Below, one piece after another: positions 25,297 to 33,198 of a stretch of DNA of 64,000 bases. Source of the DNA: Streptomyces sp. NBC_00370 (GTDB taxonomy: Bacteria; Actinomycetota; Actinomycetes; Streptomycetales; Streptomycetaceae); assembly GCF_036084755.1 (NCBI RefSeq), contig NZ_CP107968.1, positions 868,001 through 932,000 of the forward strand. Direction: 5' to 3'. A model generated the notes under the pieces. That model was given only the letters and a program-made list of their open reading frames with translations. It ran no database searches and was not told the DNA's origin. Both the position numbers and the translations under genes were made by a program. Positions within the stretch are counted from its first letter, which is position 1. Each line of letters starts with the position of its first letter.

Positions 25297-27126
25297 ATGA
25301 ACAGCGAACCACGCACCGGCCGCCGCTTCCTGCGGCGCGGCCGCGTACTGCCCGTGGCGGCGGCCGTCGTCCTGCTGGCGTCGGGCGCCTTCGCCGCGCA
25401 GTCGGCCATGGCGGGCCAGGACCCGCAGAGCACCGGAGCACCGGCGTCCACGAAGATCGGCAAGGCGTTCGCCGACCCGTCGGCCGACGCACCCGATCTC
25501 GGCCCGAACGTCGACGTGTTCGACCCGTCGACGCCGACCGCCGACATCCAGGGCCGGCTCGACGAGGTCTTCCAGCAGCAGGAGACCAACCAGTTCGGCG
25601 AGGAGCGGCACGCCGAACTGTTCAAGCCGGGCTCGTACGACGTCGACGCGAACGTGGGCTTCTACACGCAGGTGGCGGGGCTCGGTCTTTCACCGGACGA
25701 CGTGAACATCAACGGGGCCGTGCACGCGGAGGCCGACTGGTTCCCGCCGCAGAACGCCACCCAGAACTTCTGGCGTGACGCGGAGAACCTGTCCGTCACC
25801 CCCACCGGCGGCACCGACCGCTGGGCCGTCTCCCAGGCCGCCCCCTACCGCCGGATCCACCTCAAGGGGGATCTGGCGCTGGACGACGGGGGCTGGGCCA
25901 GCGGCGGCTTCATGGCCGACTCGAAGGTCGACGGCCAGGTCAGGTCCGGCACCCAGCAGCAGTGGCTGTCCCGTAACGACGAGATCGGCAGCTGGAACGG
26001 CTCCAACTGGAACATGGTCTTCGTCGGGGTGAGGAACGCGCCTGCCACGAGTTTCCCCAATCCGCCCTACACGACGGTCGACCAGGCGCCGGTCTCCCGC
26101 GAGAAGCCGTTCCTGTACATCGACGATGCGGGCGCCTACCAGGTGTTCGTACCCGCGCTGCGCAAGAACGCCTCGGGGACGACCTGGTCGGGCGGTGACC
26201 CGGCGGGCGAGTCCCTGCCGATCGACGACTTCTACATCGCCAAGCCGGGTGCGACGGCGGCCGACATGAACGCCGCGCTCGCCGCCGGCAAGAACCTGCT
26301 CGTCACGCCCGGGGTGTACCACCTGGACCAGACGCTGAAGGTGACGGACCCCGACACCGTCGTGCTCGGTATGGGCCTCGCGACCCTGACCCCGGACGAC
26401 GGGATCTCCGCGATGTCGGTCGCCGACGTGGACGGGGTGAAGATCGCCGGTCTGCTCATCGACGCGGGCACCACCAACTCACCGACGCTGATGGAGGTCG
26501 GCGCGGACGGTTCGAGCGCGAGTCACGCCGACAACCCGACGTCGCTGAGCGATGTGTTCTTCCGCGTCGGCGGCGCCCATGTAGGCAAGGCGGCGAAGAG
26601 CCTGGTCGTCAACAGCTCGGACGTCATCGGCGACCATCTGTGGATCTGGCGCGCCGACCACGGGGACGGGGTCGGCTGGGACCAGAACACGGCGGCGAAC
26701 GGGCTGATCGTCAACGGTGACGACGTCACGATGTACGGGCTGTTCGTCGAGCACTACCAGGAGTACCAGACCATCTGGAACGGCAACGGCGGCAGGACGT
26801 ACTTCTACCAGAACGAGATGCCGTACGACCCGCCGAGTCAGGACGCCTGGATGAGCGGGGACACCAAGGGCTACGCCGCGTACAAGGTGGCCGACGGCGT
26901 CACCGACCACGAGGCGTGGGGGCTCGGCAGTTACTGCAACTTCACGGCCGACAGGTCGGTGGTCGCCGAGCACTCCTTCGAAGTCCCCGACACCCCGGGC
27001 GTGAAGTTCCACGACATGGTCACCGTGTCGCTGGGCGGCGCCGGCACCATCAACCACGTGATCAACGGGACCGGCGGTCCTTCGAACGGCGGAAGCCAGG
27101 TCGCGAACCTGGTGGACTATCCGTAA
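25297..27126 (+). CDS. Secreted GH55 exo-beta-1,3-glucanase, copy 1
   Basis: ATG 25297 is preceded by GAGAGGAGAG. The 609-residue product has a twin-Arg-like signal (RRFLRRGRVLP..., cleavage near MAG at about 48) and then one GH55 domain. It matches the Streptomyces laminarinase SacteLam55A throughout: GPNVDVFDPS, NQFGEERHAELFKPG, VAGLGLSPDDVNINGAV, ENLSVTPTGGTDRWAVSQAAP. E485 (LFVEHY) and E507 (FYQNE) are 22 residues apart, as are the two active-site glutamates of that enzyme, the second being the general acid. It would release glucose from beta-1,3-glucan. No binding module is present, unlike the copy at 58751-60994. Confidence 0.92.
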   Translation: MNSEPRTGRRFLRRGRVLPVAAAVVLLASGAFAAQSAMAGQDPQSTGAPASTKIGKAFADPSADAPDLGPNVDVFDPSTPTADIQGRLDEVFQQQETNQFGEERHAELFKPGSYDVDANVGFYTQVAGLGLSPDDVNINGAVHAEADWFPPQNATQNFWRDAENLSVTPTGGTDRWAVSQAAPYRRIHLKGDLALDDGGWASGGFMADSKVDGQVRSGTQQQWLSRNDEIGSWNGSNWNMVFVGVRNAPATSFPNPPYTTVDQAPVSREKPFLYIDDAGAYQVFVPALRKNASGTTWSGGDPAGESLPIDDFYIAKPGATAADMNAALAAGKNLLVTPGVYHLDQTLKVTDPDTVVLGMGLATLTPDDGISAMSVADVDGVKIAGLLIDAGTTNSPTLMEVGADGSSASHADNPTSLSDVFFRVGGAHVGKAAKSLVVNSSDVIGDHLWIWRADHGDGVGWDQNTAANGLIVNGDDVTMYGLFVEHYQEYQTIWNGNGGRTYFYQNEMPYDPPSQDAWMSGDTKGYAAYKVADGVTDHEAWGLGSYCNFTADRSVVAEHSFEVPDTPGVKFHDMVTVSLGGAGTINHVINGTGGPSNGGSQVANLVDYP

Positions 27127-27154
27127 CCACCGCCGAGCGCGGGCGCGTTGAGAC

Positions 27155-27185
27155 CCGGGTCCGGTGGCCGAGCTACCGGACCCGG
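27155..27185. terminator. 11-bp hairpin between GH55 and convergent methyltransferase
   Basis: CCGGGTCCGGT at 27155-27165 is complementary to 27175-27185 with a 9-base loop. It lies 29 bases after the GH55 stop and contains the stop codon of the convergent DUF574 gene, so it can end both transcripts. Confidence 0.7.
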
Positions 27186-27973
27186 CTCACGCCGCACCAC
27201 ATGGGGATGTCGCCGGACGGCGTGTCCCCGGGGCCGGGCCGCCACTGCGGCAGGGAGACCACACCGGGCTCCAGCAGTTCCGTACCGGTGAAGAAGCGCG
27301 TCACCTCGTCATGGGTACGGGGCGTGGCGGACGCGTCGGCGGCGGCGCGCTCGTTGTACACCCGCATGGAACGGGCCACTTCGGCGGCCGAGATGTCGGC
27401 CGCAGGGTGGGAGATCACCAGATGGCTGCCGGCCGGCAGCGCCGCCAGCAGCCGCTCCGTCAGGGCGTACGGGTCGTCGGCGTCCGGGATGTACTGGAGT
27501 ATCGCCACGAGCATCAGCCCGACCGGACGGCTGAAGTCCAGGGTGCGCCGGGCCTCGCTGAGGATCGTGTCCACATCGCGGGCGTCGGCCTCCACGTAGG
27601 CGGTGCGCCCCTCCGCAGTGCCGACCAGCCGCGCCGTGGCGTGCGCCAGGACGATCCGGTCGTTGTCCACGTACACGATCCGGGCGTCGGGGGCGACGGA
27701 CTGCGCCACCTCGTGGGTGTTGCCCGCCGCCGGTATGCCGGTACCGATGTCGAGGAACTGCCGTATCCCTGCCTGCTCCGTGAGCAGCCGGACGGCCCTG
27801 CCGAGGAACGCGCGGTTCGCGCGTACGGCGGGCACGATCCCCGGGTTGGCCGCCGCCGCCAGCTGCGCGGCCTCCTCGTCGGCCGGGTAGTGGTCCCGGC
27901 CGCCCAGCCAGGCGTTGTAGACCCGGGCGGGATGTGCCACCCCTGTGTCGATGTTCGTCGGACGTTCCGCCAT
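27173..27973 (-). CDS. DUF574 (PF04672) SAM-dependent methyltransferase, copy 2
   Basis: A 266-residue paralogue of the protein at 5237-6040. The same landmarks occur in the same order: PARVYNAWLGGRDHYPAD, AGIRQFLDIGTGIPAAGNTH, IVYVDNDRIVLAHA, RTLDFSRPVGLMLVAILQYI and FFTGTELLEPGVV. It differs from copy 1 in having the usual AILQYIPD segment where copy 1 has GMMGQLSD, which may change the active-site floor. The role of this Streptomyces-expanded family is unknown. It is transcribed alone; the divergent TauE gene starts 82 bases away. Confidence 0.9.
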   Translation of the reverse strand: MAERPTNIDTGVAHPARVYNAWLGGRDHYPADEEAAQLAAAANPGIVPAVRANRAFLGRAVRLLTEQAGIRQFLDIGTGIPAAGNTHEVAQSVAPDARIVYVDNDRIVLAHATARLVGTAEGRTAYVEADARDVDTILSEARRTLDFSRPVGLMLVAILQYIPDADDPYALTERLLAALPAGSHLVISHPAADISAAEVARSMRVYNERAAADASATPRTHDEVTRFFTGTELLEPGVVSLPQWRPGPGDTPSGDIPMWCGVSRVR

Positions 27974-28054
27974 GTCGTCGGCCCCCCTTGTCGGACAGCG
28001 CTGTACCGAGCACGCCGGGTCACAGCCTACGCACCCGTTCGAGGCATAGCATCA

Positions 28055-28858
28055 GTGATCGACATGGACGGCATAGGTGTGTGGGGTTTCGTCGCGCTCG
28101 CGGCAGCGGCGGCGCTGGTCGGTTTCTCCAAGACGGCGGTGAGCGGGGCCAATACGGTCAGTCTCGCGGTCTTCGCCGCCGTGCTGCCGGCCCGCGAGTC
28201 GACGGGGGTGCTGCTGCCCGTCCTCATCGTCGGGGATGTGCTGGCCGTGCTGACCTACCGGCGGCACGCGCACTGGCCCACGCTGTGGCGGCTGTTCCCC
28301 GCGGTCGCCGCCGGGGTGGTGGTCGGCACGGTGTTCCTGCTGTGGGCGGACGACGCCGCGGTCCGCACCTCGATCGGCGCGATCCTGATGCTGATGGCGG
28401 GCGTCACGCTGTGGCGGCGGCACACGGCGACGCGGGACGCGGCCACCGAGGCGGCCGAATCCTCCGGCGCGGCCGACACCGACGACGCGGCCGAGCCGTC
28501 CAACAGCCGTCTGAAGGCCCGCTCCTACGGAGTGCTGGGCGGCTTCACCACCATGGTCGCGAACGCGGGCGGCCCGGTCATGTCGCTGTATCTGCTCTCC
28601 GCCGGCTTCCGGAAGCTGGGCTTCCTCGGCACGTCCGCCTGGTTCTTCCTCATCGTCAACACCACCAAGGTGCCCTTCAGCGTCGGACTCGGACTGATCG
28701 ACGGACGCTCCCTGCTGCTGGACGTGTTCCTCGCGCTGTTCGTCGTGCCGGGCGCCCTCATCGGCAAGGCCTGCGTCAACCGGATCAATCAACGGGTGTT
28801 CGAACGGCTGGTGATCGGGGCAACGATCCTCGGCGGCGTCGAGCTGTTGCTGCGCTGA
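28055..28858 (+). CDS. TauE/SafE-family membrane exporter
   Basis: A 267-residue polytopic membrane protein with about eight helices. WGFVALAAAAALVGFSKTAVSGANTVSLAVFAAVLP is the first of two family repeats; the second begins GVLGGFTTMVANAGGPVMSLYLLSAGF. The family moves small organic or sulfur anions (sulfite, sulfoacetate) across the inner membrane. A hydrophilic loop of about 30 residues (TRDAATEAAESSG...) lies mid-protein. Start is GTG 28055 with GAGG 10 bases before it; ATG 28064 is possible. No sulfur-metabolism gene is adjacent, so the transported ion is unknown. Confidence 0.88.
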   Translation: MIDMDGIGVWGFVALAAAAALVGFSKTAVSGANTVSLAVFAAVLPARESTGVLLPVLIVGDVLAVLTYRRHAHWPTLWRLFPAVAAGVVVGTVFLLWADDAAVRTSIGAILMLMAGVTLWRRHTATRDAATEAAESSGAADTDDAAEPSNSRLKARSYGVLGGFTTMVANAGGPVMSLYLLSAGFRKLGFLGTSAWFFLIVNTTKVPFSVGLGLIDGRSLLLDVFLALFVVPGALIGKACVNRINQRVFERLVIGATILGGVELLLR

Positions 28859-28986
28859 ACAGTCGCCGCGCTGAGGACCGGGCTGCCGCGCCGGGACCCG
28901 GCCGCCCGCAGGGCACCCTGCGCCGCGCGCCGCGCGGCCTGGCAGAGTAAGGGGCAAACAGGCGTCGGACGAAGGCGGAGTGAGCG

Positions 28987-29772
28987 GTGTTGGAGCGGGA
29001 CAAGACTGATTCGCAGACAGTGGCCGGGGCGCCGTGCTGGGTGACCCTGTTGTCACGTGAACTCTCCGCCTCCCAGCTCTTCTACGGCGATGTGCTCGGC
29101 TGGACGTACCGCGCCGCCGGGCTCGGGGACGACTTCTGCGTGGCGCTCACCGACGGGCTGCCCGTCGCGGGCATCGGCGCGCTCGCCTCGTCGCTCCAGG
29201 TCGCCGTCTCCTGGACGCCGTACTTCGCCGTGGCCGACGTGGACGCGGCGGCGGCCCGGATCAGGGAGCGCGGCGCGACCGTGGCCGTGGGCCCGCTCGC
29301 CTTCCACACCGGACGCGCTGCGCTCGCCACCGACCCGGACGGCGCGGCCTTCGGTATCTGGGAGGGCGCCGTGCGTTCCGACTGGACGGTGGGCCGCGGC
29401 AGCGCCCCCGCCTGGCTGGAGCTGCGCACCCGCGACACGTCGGACGCCGCCCGCTTCTACAGCCAGGTGCTGGGCTGGGCGCCCGAGGGCGAGGGCGACT
29501 TCACGCTCGTGCACGAGGACGACAGCGCGGTGCTGCGCCAGCAGGGGCATGTGGTCGCCAAGATCCGCGGCGGCGCGGTCCAGGCGATGCCCGATCCGCA
29601 ACTGCGGCCGCGCTGGCACGTCTACTTCCGGGTGCCGGAGGTGGCGGAGTCCGTCACCGCGGCGACGGCCAGGGGCGGCGTACTGGTCTCGCCCGCCGAG
29701 GCGGCGCCCGCGCTGCGGGAGGCGACGCTGCGCGACCCGGACGGCGCGCTGTTCACCGTCACGTCGGCCTGA
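28987..29772 (+). CDS. Two-domain VOC (glyoxalase-fold) protein
   Basis: A 261-residue protein made of two tandem glyoxalase/bleomycin-resistance-type domains: residues 15-125 (CWVTLLSRELSASQLFYGDVLGW..., ATDPDGAAFGIWE) and 135-261 (WLELRTRDTSDAARFYSQVLGW..., LRDPDGALFTVT). Proteins of this type in Streptomyces are often called hydroxylase-like, but reactions are unknown. Start is GTG 28987 with GGAG upstream. It is cytoplasmic and monocistronic, followed by a hairpin at 29824-29849. Confidence 0.9.
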   Translation: MLERDKTDSQTVAGAPCWVTLLSRELSASQLFYGDVLGWTYRAAGLGDDFCVALTDGLPVAGIGALASSLQVAVSWTPYFAVADVDAAAARIRERGATVAVGPLAFHTGRAALATDPDGAAFGIWEGAVRSDWTVGRGSAPAWLELRTRDTSDAARFYSQVLGWAPEGEGDFTLVHEDDSAVLRQQGHVVAKIRGGAVQAMPDPQLRPRWHVYFRVPEVAESVTAATARGGVLVSPAEAAPALREATLRDPDGALFTVTSA

Positions 29773-29823
29773 GCCGACACGCCGTCCGGCCTGAGCGGAC
29801 GCGCGCACGGGCGAGGGCGACAC

Positions 29824-29849
29824 GCCCGGCCGACGGGCGTCGGCCGGGC
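29824..29849. terminator. 11-bp hairpin after the VOC gene
   Basis: GCCCGGCCGAC at 29824-29834 is exactly complementary to 29839-29849 with a 4-base loop. It stands between the VOC gene and the convergent hypothetical gene ending at 29914, a good position for a shared terminator. Confidence 0.7.
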
Positions 29850-29913
29850 CGGGCGGCCGCGGATCGTGGGGAGCGGCCGGGCGTGGTGCTCACGTGTCGT
29901 GGCGAGCGGCGGG

Positions 29914-30360
29914 TCAGTGCTCGTCGGGCTCCGGGCGGCCCAGCGCCCAGCCGGCCACGTCGGAGAGCCTGCCGCGCCACACCGGCACCTCCACGTCGGG
30001 GCTGACACCGCCCGTCGTCACCGTGACGTTGCGCAGATGGATCCAGCGCGGCAGATGCTGCGACCCGTCGTCGCCGCGCAGTTCGTCGACGGCCTGGTCC
30101 ACCGTCTCGGGGAATCTGGCGAGCAGGTCCGAGCCGACGCTCCGCACCCGGCGCAGGCTCTGCGCCCAGTCGGCCTTCCACGCCTCGCGTGTGATCAGGT
30201 CCCCGTACACCACCCCGCCCGGCACGTTCAGTGTGATCGGCAGCCATGATCTGGGGTCCTCCCCCAGCAGCCTGATCAGGAGCTGGAGCTGGAGGTCGGA
30301 GACCGGTTCCGTGATCGTCGGCGTCGAATCCTGCGAAGGCTGCTCGGTGGAGCCGTTCAT
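29914..30360 (-). CDS. Hypothetical protein
   Basis: I do not recognise this 148-residue protein. ATG 30360 is preceded by GGAAGGGAA; an in-frame GTG at 30366 is equally possible. The sequence is acidic and soluble, with LQLQLLIRLLGEDPRSWLPITLNVPGGVVYGDLITREAWKAD in the first half and a Trp-rich IHLRNVTVTTGG...VWRGRLSDVAGWALG near the end. No signal peptide, membrane segment or catalytic motif. The coding look (third-position GC, clear ribosome site) supports a real gene. Two hundred bases separate it from the divergent epimerase gene. Confidence 0.7.
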   Translation of the reverse strand: MNGSTEQPSQDSTPTITEPVSDLQLQLLIRLLGEDPRSWLPITLNVPGGVVYGDLITREAWKADWAQSLRRVRSVGSDLLARFPETVDQAVDELRGDDGSQHLPRWIHLRNVTVTTGGVSPDVEVPVWRGRLSDVAGWALGRPEPDEH

Positions 30361-30518
30361 GCGCACTTCCCTTCCGTCAGGGAACGGCCTGCCCCCGAAA
30401 CGCGGTAAAAGTCCTCGCCGCGTCCGGCGCGGCGGAGCGGCGGGTGCGGCGCGCCGCCGGGGGATGCTGAGCTGGGCGAGGACGCCACCACGACGACAGC
30501 GACGAGAGGCCGGCCGAC

Positions 30519-31388
30519 ATGCGTATCTTCCTGGCAGGAGCCACCGGTGTCATCGGCAGCCGGCTGCTGCCGGTGCTGCTCGCCGACGGCCATGACGTCA
30601 CCGCGCTGACCCGGCGCACCTCGGACGCGGAGGCGCTGCGGTCGAAGGGCGCCGAGGCCGCCGTCGCCGATGTGTACGACGCCGAGGCGATCACCCGTAC
30701 CGTCAGGAACGCGTCACCCGAGGTCGTCATGCACCAGCTGACCGACCTCAGCGGCGGCAGCAGCGAGGCGAACGCCGCGATGCGGAAGATCGGCACCGCC
30801 AATCTGGCCAACGCGGCGCTGTCCGCCGGTGCGCGGCGGATGGTGGCGCAGAGCATCGCCTGGGCCTACCAGGGCGGCGAAGGGCCCGCCGACGAGCGGA
30901 CGCCGCTGGATCTGACGGCGGAGGGGCCGAGGTCGACGACCGTACGGGCGGTGGCGACGCTGGAGGAGACGGCCCGGGAGCTGCCCGAGTGGGTGGTGCT
31001 GCGGTACGGCGTGCTCTACGGCCCGGGTACCTGGTACGCGCCCGGCGCGCTGATGGCGGAGCAGGCGCTCGCCGGGGAGCTGGTCGCCGACGGTGACGTG
31101 AGCAGCTTCCTGCATGTCGACGACGCCGTCGCGGCGGCTGTCGCGGCGCTGGAGTGGCCGTCCGGCGCGGTGAACGTGTGCGACGACGAACCCGCGGCGG
31201 GTCATGACTGGATCCCGGCGTTCTGCGCGGCTGTCGGCGCGCCGCAGCCGGAGCACGCGACCGGCGCTGGGCCCCGGCACGACTGGGCGCGGGGCGCGAG
31301 CAACCGCCATGCCCGGGAGAACCTGGGCTGGACACCGCGCCATCGGTCCTGGCGGGAGGAGTTCGGCGCGGCCACGGACGGATCGTGA
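30519..31388 (+). CDS. NAD(P)-dependent epimerase/dehydratase-like protein (extended SDR)
   Basis: A 289-residue Rossmann protein with MRIFLAGATGVIGSRLLPVLLADGHDV (GxxGxxG nucleotide-binding motif at the N-terminus), DVYDAEAI after strand 3, an active-site region VAQSIAWAYQGGEG, and LRYGVLYGPGTWY, typical of atypical or extended SDRs. The usual YxxxK pair is not obvious, so it may be a non-catalytic or atypical member. Substrate unknown. ATG 30519 has AGAGGCCGG a short way upstream. A hairpin at 31399-31421 follows. Confidence 0.85.
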   Translation: MRIFLAGATGVIGSRLLPVLLADGHDVTALTRRTSDAEALRSKGAEAAVADVYDAEAITRTVRNASPEVVMHQLTDLSGGSSEANAAMRKIGTANLANAALSAGARRMVAQSIAWAYQGGEGPADERTPLDLTAEGPRSTTVRAVATLEETARELPEWVVLRYGVLYGPGTWYAPGALMAEQALAGELVADGDVSSFLHVDDAVAAAVAALEWPSGAVNVCDDEPAAGHDWIPAFCAAVGAPQPEHATGAGPRHDWARGASNRHARENLGWTPRHRSWREEFGAATDGS

Positions 31389-31398
31389 CCGCGCGGCC

Positions 31399-31421
31399 GC
31401 CGACCGGTTCCCCCGGTCGGC
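31399..31421. terminator. 9-bp hairpin after the epimerase gene
   Basis: GCCGACCGG (31399-31407) and CCGGTCGGC (31413-31421) form a perfect stem with a 5-base loop 11 bases past the epimerase stop and before the convergent zinc-finger gene. Confidence 0.6.
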
Positions 31422-31455
31422 GTAACCGGGCGGCGTACCCGGCCGGCGGCCCCGG

Positions 31456-31773
31456 TCAGCCGGAGCGGACCGGGCCCATGCCCTCGACCTCGAAGACGAC
31501 CTGGTCCTCGTAACACCACCACCAGCCCTCACCGGGCTCGTAGGAGCGGATGAGCGGGTGCCCGGTGGCCTTGTTGTGGGCGGTCGCGTGCTTGTTCTTG
31601 GAGGAGTCGCAGCATCCGATGTGCCCGCAGGTCTGGCACTCCCGCAGGTGCACCCACGTGTCGCCGAGCGCCACGCAGTCCAGACAGCTGTCCTCGCTGT
31701 CGGCCGTCACAGGTTCCACGTCAGCGAGGTGGCTGCAGATCATTCCGCCGCTGAGTCCTTCGTCGTGTGCCAT
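31456..31773 (-). CDS. Small UBP-type zinc-finger protein
   Basis: A 105-residue protein that is almost entirely a ZnF-UBP domain: CSH near residue 13, CLDC, a CQTCGHIGCC cluster and a histidine group HATAHNKATGH, then SYEPGEGWWWCYED. In eukaryotic ubiquitin hydrolases this fold binds the free C-terminus of ubiquitin; in actinomycetes stand-alone copies are widespread with no proven ligand. No signal peptide. Start may be M1 or the Met at residue 11. It is flanked by a convergent epimerase gene and a divergent lipoprotein gene, neither giving a functional hint. Confidence 0.88.
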   Translation of the reverse strand: MAHDEGLSGGMICSHLADVEPVTADSEDSCLDCVALGDTWVHLRECQTCGHIGCCDSSKNKHATAHNKATGHPLIRSYEPGEGWWWCYEDQVVFEVEGMGPVRSG

Positions 31774-31978
31774 GGTGCCGCCCGCCCGTCCCGACCGCGT
31801 CGGTCGCTATCGAGTCAGTCAGTACAGTCGCGTCTTCACCGTAAGGCCGGTTCTGCGCCGTCGCCAGCAGAACGCGGCGCTGCGGGGGCCGGGGGCCTTC
31901 TTGACAGCCGCCCCATAGCGGAGAACCTTGGACATACGGGGCCTGGCCTTGGCCGGGCGGGGGAATTCGGGGGGCGTC

Positions 31979-32929
31979 ATGGCACGGCACACGTATGCGC
32001 GCATGTCCGCACTGGCTCTGGTGTCGGTGTCGCTGGCCGCCTGCGGGTCGGGCGGCGGATCCGGCGGCGGGGCGGGCGGCTCGGAGCCTTCGCCGTCCGT
32101 CAGCAGCGAGAGCGCGGAGCCGAGCCCGTCACCCACGGTCGACCCGGCCGTCTACGGCAAGGCGCTGACGACGACGCTCGCGCCGGTCGACCGGGCGCTG
32201 CGGGCCGTCGACCGGGCGCCCGAGGGCAAGGGTCTCGCGAAGGCCCTGGGCGCCGCCGCCACCGCGGCGACCTCGGCGGCCGATTCGCTGGACACGGTGC
32301 CGACGCCCGACGACGCGGCGACCGGGAACAACGATCTCGCCATGGCGCTGCGCGACCTGAGCGGGGACCTCACGGACGCCGCGCCGGACAACACGCGCTG
32401 TGCGACCTCGCCCCGGGTGGAGCTGGGCGGCGGTGCGGGGCCCGGCGCGGTGCGGGAGGCGACGGATTCGCTGACCGCTCTCGGCTATCCGGCCCGGCTG
32501 AAGCTGCCGCGCACCGAGAAACCGCGCCACCGCCGGCTCGGGAACGGCCGTCTGGTGAAGGACTCCGGCCGCTCCGGACTGGGCAAGCTCACCATCGACA
32601 ACGGCACGGACAGCGACGCGGTGATCGCCATGACCCGGGGGAAGAAGAGCGTCTTCACGGTGTATGTGCGCAAGCACGACCGGGCGACGGTCCGCAGCGT
32701 GTCGAACGGCTCGTACACGGTGTACTTCACCACCGGCACGGACTGGAACGCGGCGAAGAAGTCCTTCACGCGTGACTGCAGCTTCCAGAAGTTCGACGAC
32801 AAGGCGGTCTTCCGCACGAAGCAGGTGAGCGGCGGTACGCAGTACGACGTGCTGACGTTCTCGCTGGCCAAGTCGATCCTGGGCAACGCCACGACCAGCG
32901 AGATTCCGGAGGACCAGTTCCCTTCGTAG
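31979..32929 (+). CDS. Lipoprotein, unknown function
   Basis: ATG 31979 gives a 316-residue lipoprotein: MARHTYARMSALALVSVSLAACGS, lipobox LAAC with the lipidated Cys at residue 22, followed by a Gly/Ser/Pro linker to about 55. A helical region (KALTTTLAPVDRALRAVDRAP...) precedes a C-terminal beta domain rich in basic residues (KLTIDNGTDSDAVIAMTRGKKSVFTVYVRKHD, YTVYFTTGTDWNAAKKSFT). The C-terminal part resembles cell-surface domains of unknown role in Streptomyces. It sits on the outer face of the membrane. The stop is followed by 269 bases without a recognised protein gene. Confidence 0.82.
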   Translation: MARHTYARMSALALVSVSLAACGSGGGSGGGAGGSEPSPSVSSESAEPSPSPTVDPAVYGKALTTTLAPVDRALRAVDRAPEGKGLAKALGAAATAATSAADSLDTVPTPDDAATGNNDLAMALRDLSGDLTDAAPDNTRCATSPRVELGGGAGPGAVREATDSLTALGYPARLKLPRTEKPRHRRLGNGRLVKDSGRSGLGKLTIDNGTDSDAVIAMTRGKKSVFTVYVRKHDRATVRSVSNGSYTVYFTTGTDWNAAKKSFTRDCSFQKFDDKAVFRTKQVSGGTQYDVLTFSLAKSILGNATTSEIPEDQFPS

Positions 32930-33027
32930 AAAACTGGCGGGGAGCTCGTCGCAGCCGGGGAACAATCGGCGCGGGCCGGCCGTTGGAGAGGGCGTGGGTG
33001 TGGGTGGGAAAGTGTCCCCGGGCCCCA

Positions 33028-33156
33028 CATGAAAATCGCACATGGGGAAGATCGTTCGGCTGAAGCCCCATGGAGCACATCGCCGCGAGGCGACCGCCAT
33101 CCGCACCCCTCCCCTACGGCCCCGACCGGTCTCCCCCGTCCGGTCGGGGTCTTTTT
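33028..33156 (+). ncRNA. Candidate small RNA or short leader with strong terminator
   Basis: The 269-base gap 32930-33198 holds two ordered hairpins: CATGGGG (33041-33047) pairs with CCCCATG (33066-33072), and a 10-bp stem CCCCGACCGG / CCGGTCGGGG (33120-33149) is followed by TCTTTTT. The region between is C-rich and unstructured. This looks like an independent transcript of about 130 nt, although I see no clear promoter. Alternatively it is the 3' trailer of the lipoprotein gene. Short open frames from ATG 33028 and ATG 33042 cross it but have no ribosome site and run through the terminator, so I do not call them genes. Confidence 0.35.
33120..33156 (+). terminator. Rho-independent terminator with T-tract
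   Basis: A perfect 10-bp GC stem (33120-33129 with 33140-33149), a 10-base C-rich loop, and TCTTTTT directly after. It is the most canonical intrinsic terminator in the window; most other hairpins here lack a T-tract. It separates the lipoprotein or small-RNA transcript from the SARP gene 43 bases on. Confidence 0.88.
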
Positions 33157-33184
33157 CGTGCCCGTTCGACGCCCGCGCACCGCT

Positions 33185-33190
33185 TAGACT
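33185..33190 (+). promoter_or_regulatory. Candidate -10 element of a leaderless SARP gene
   Basis: TAGACT fits a Streptomyces -10 hexamer and ends 8 bases before the GTG at 33199, so transcription would start at or next to the start codon. There is no ribosome-binding sequence before the GTG. A good -35 box at the standard distance is not visible. Confidence 0.4.
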
Positions 33191-33198
33191 CGCGGACT

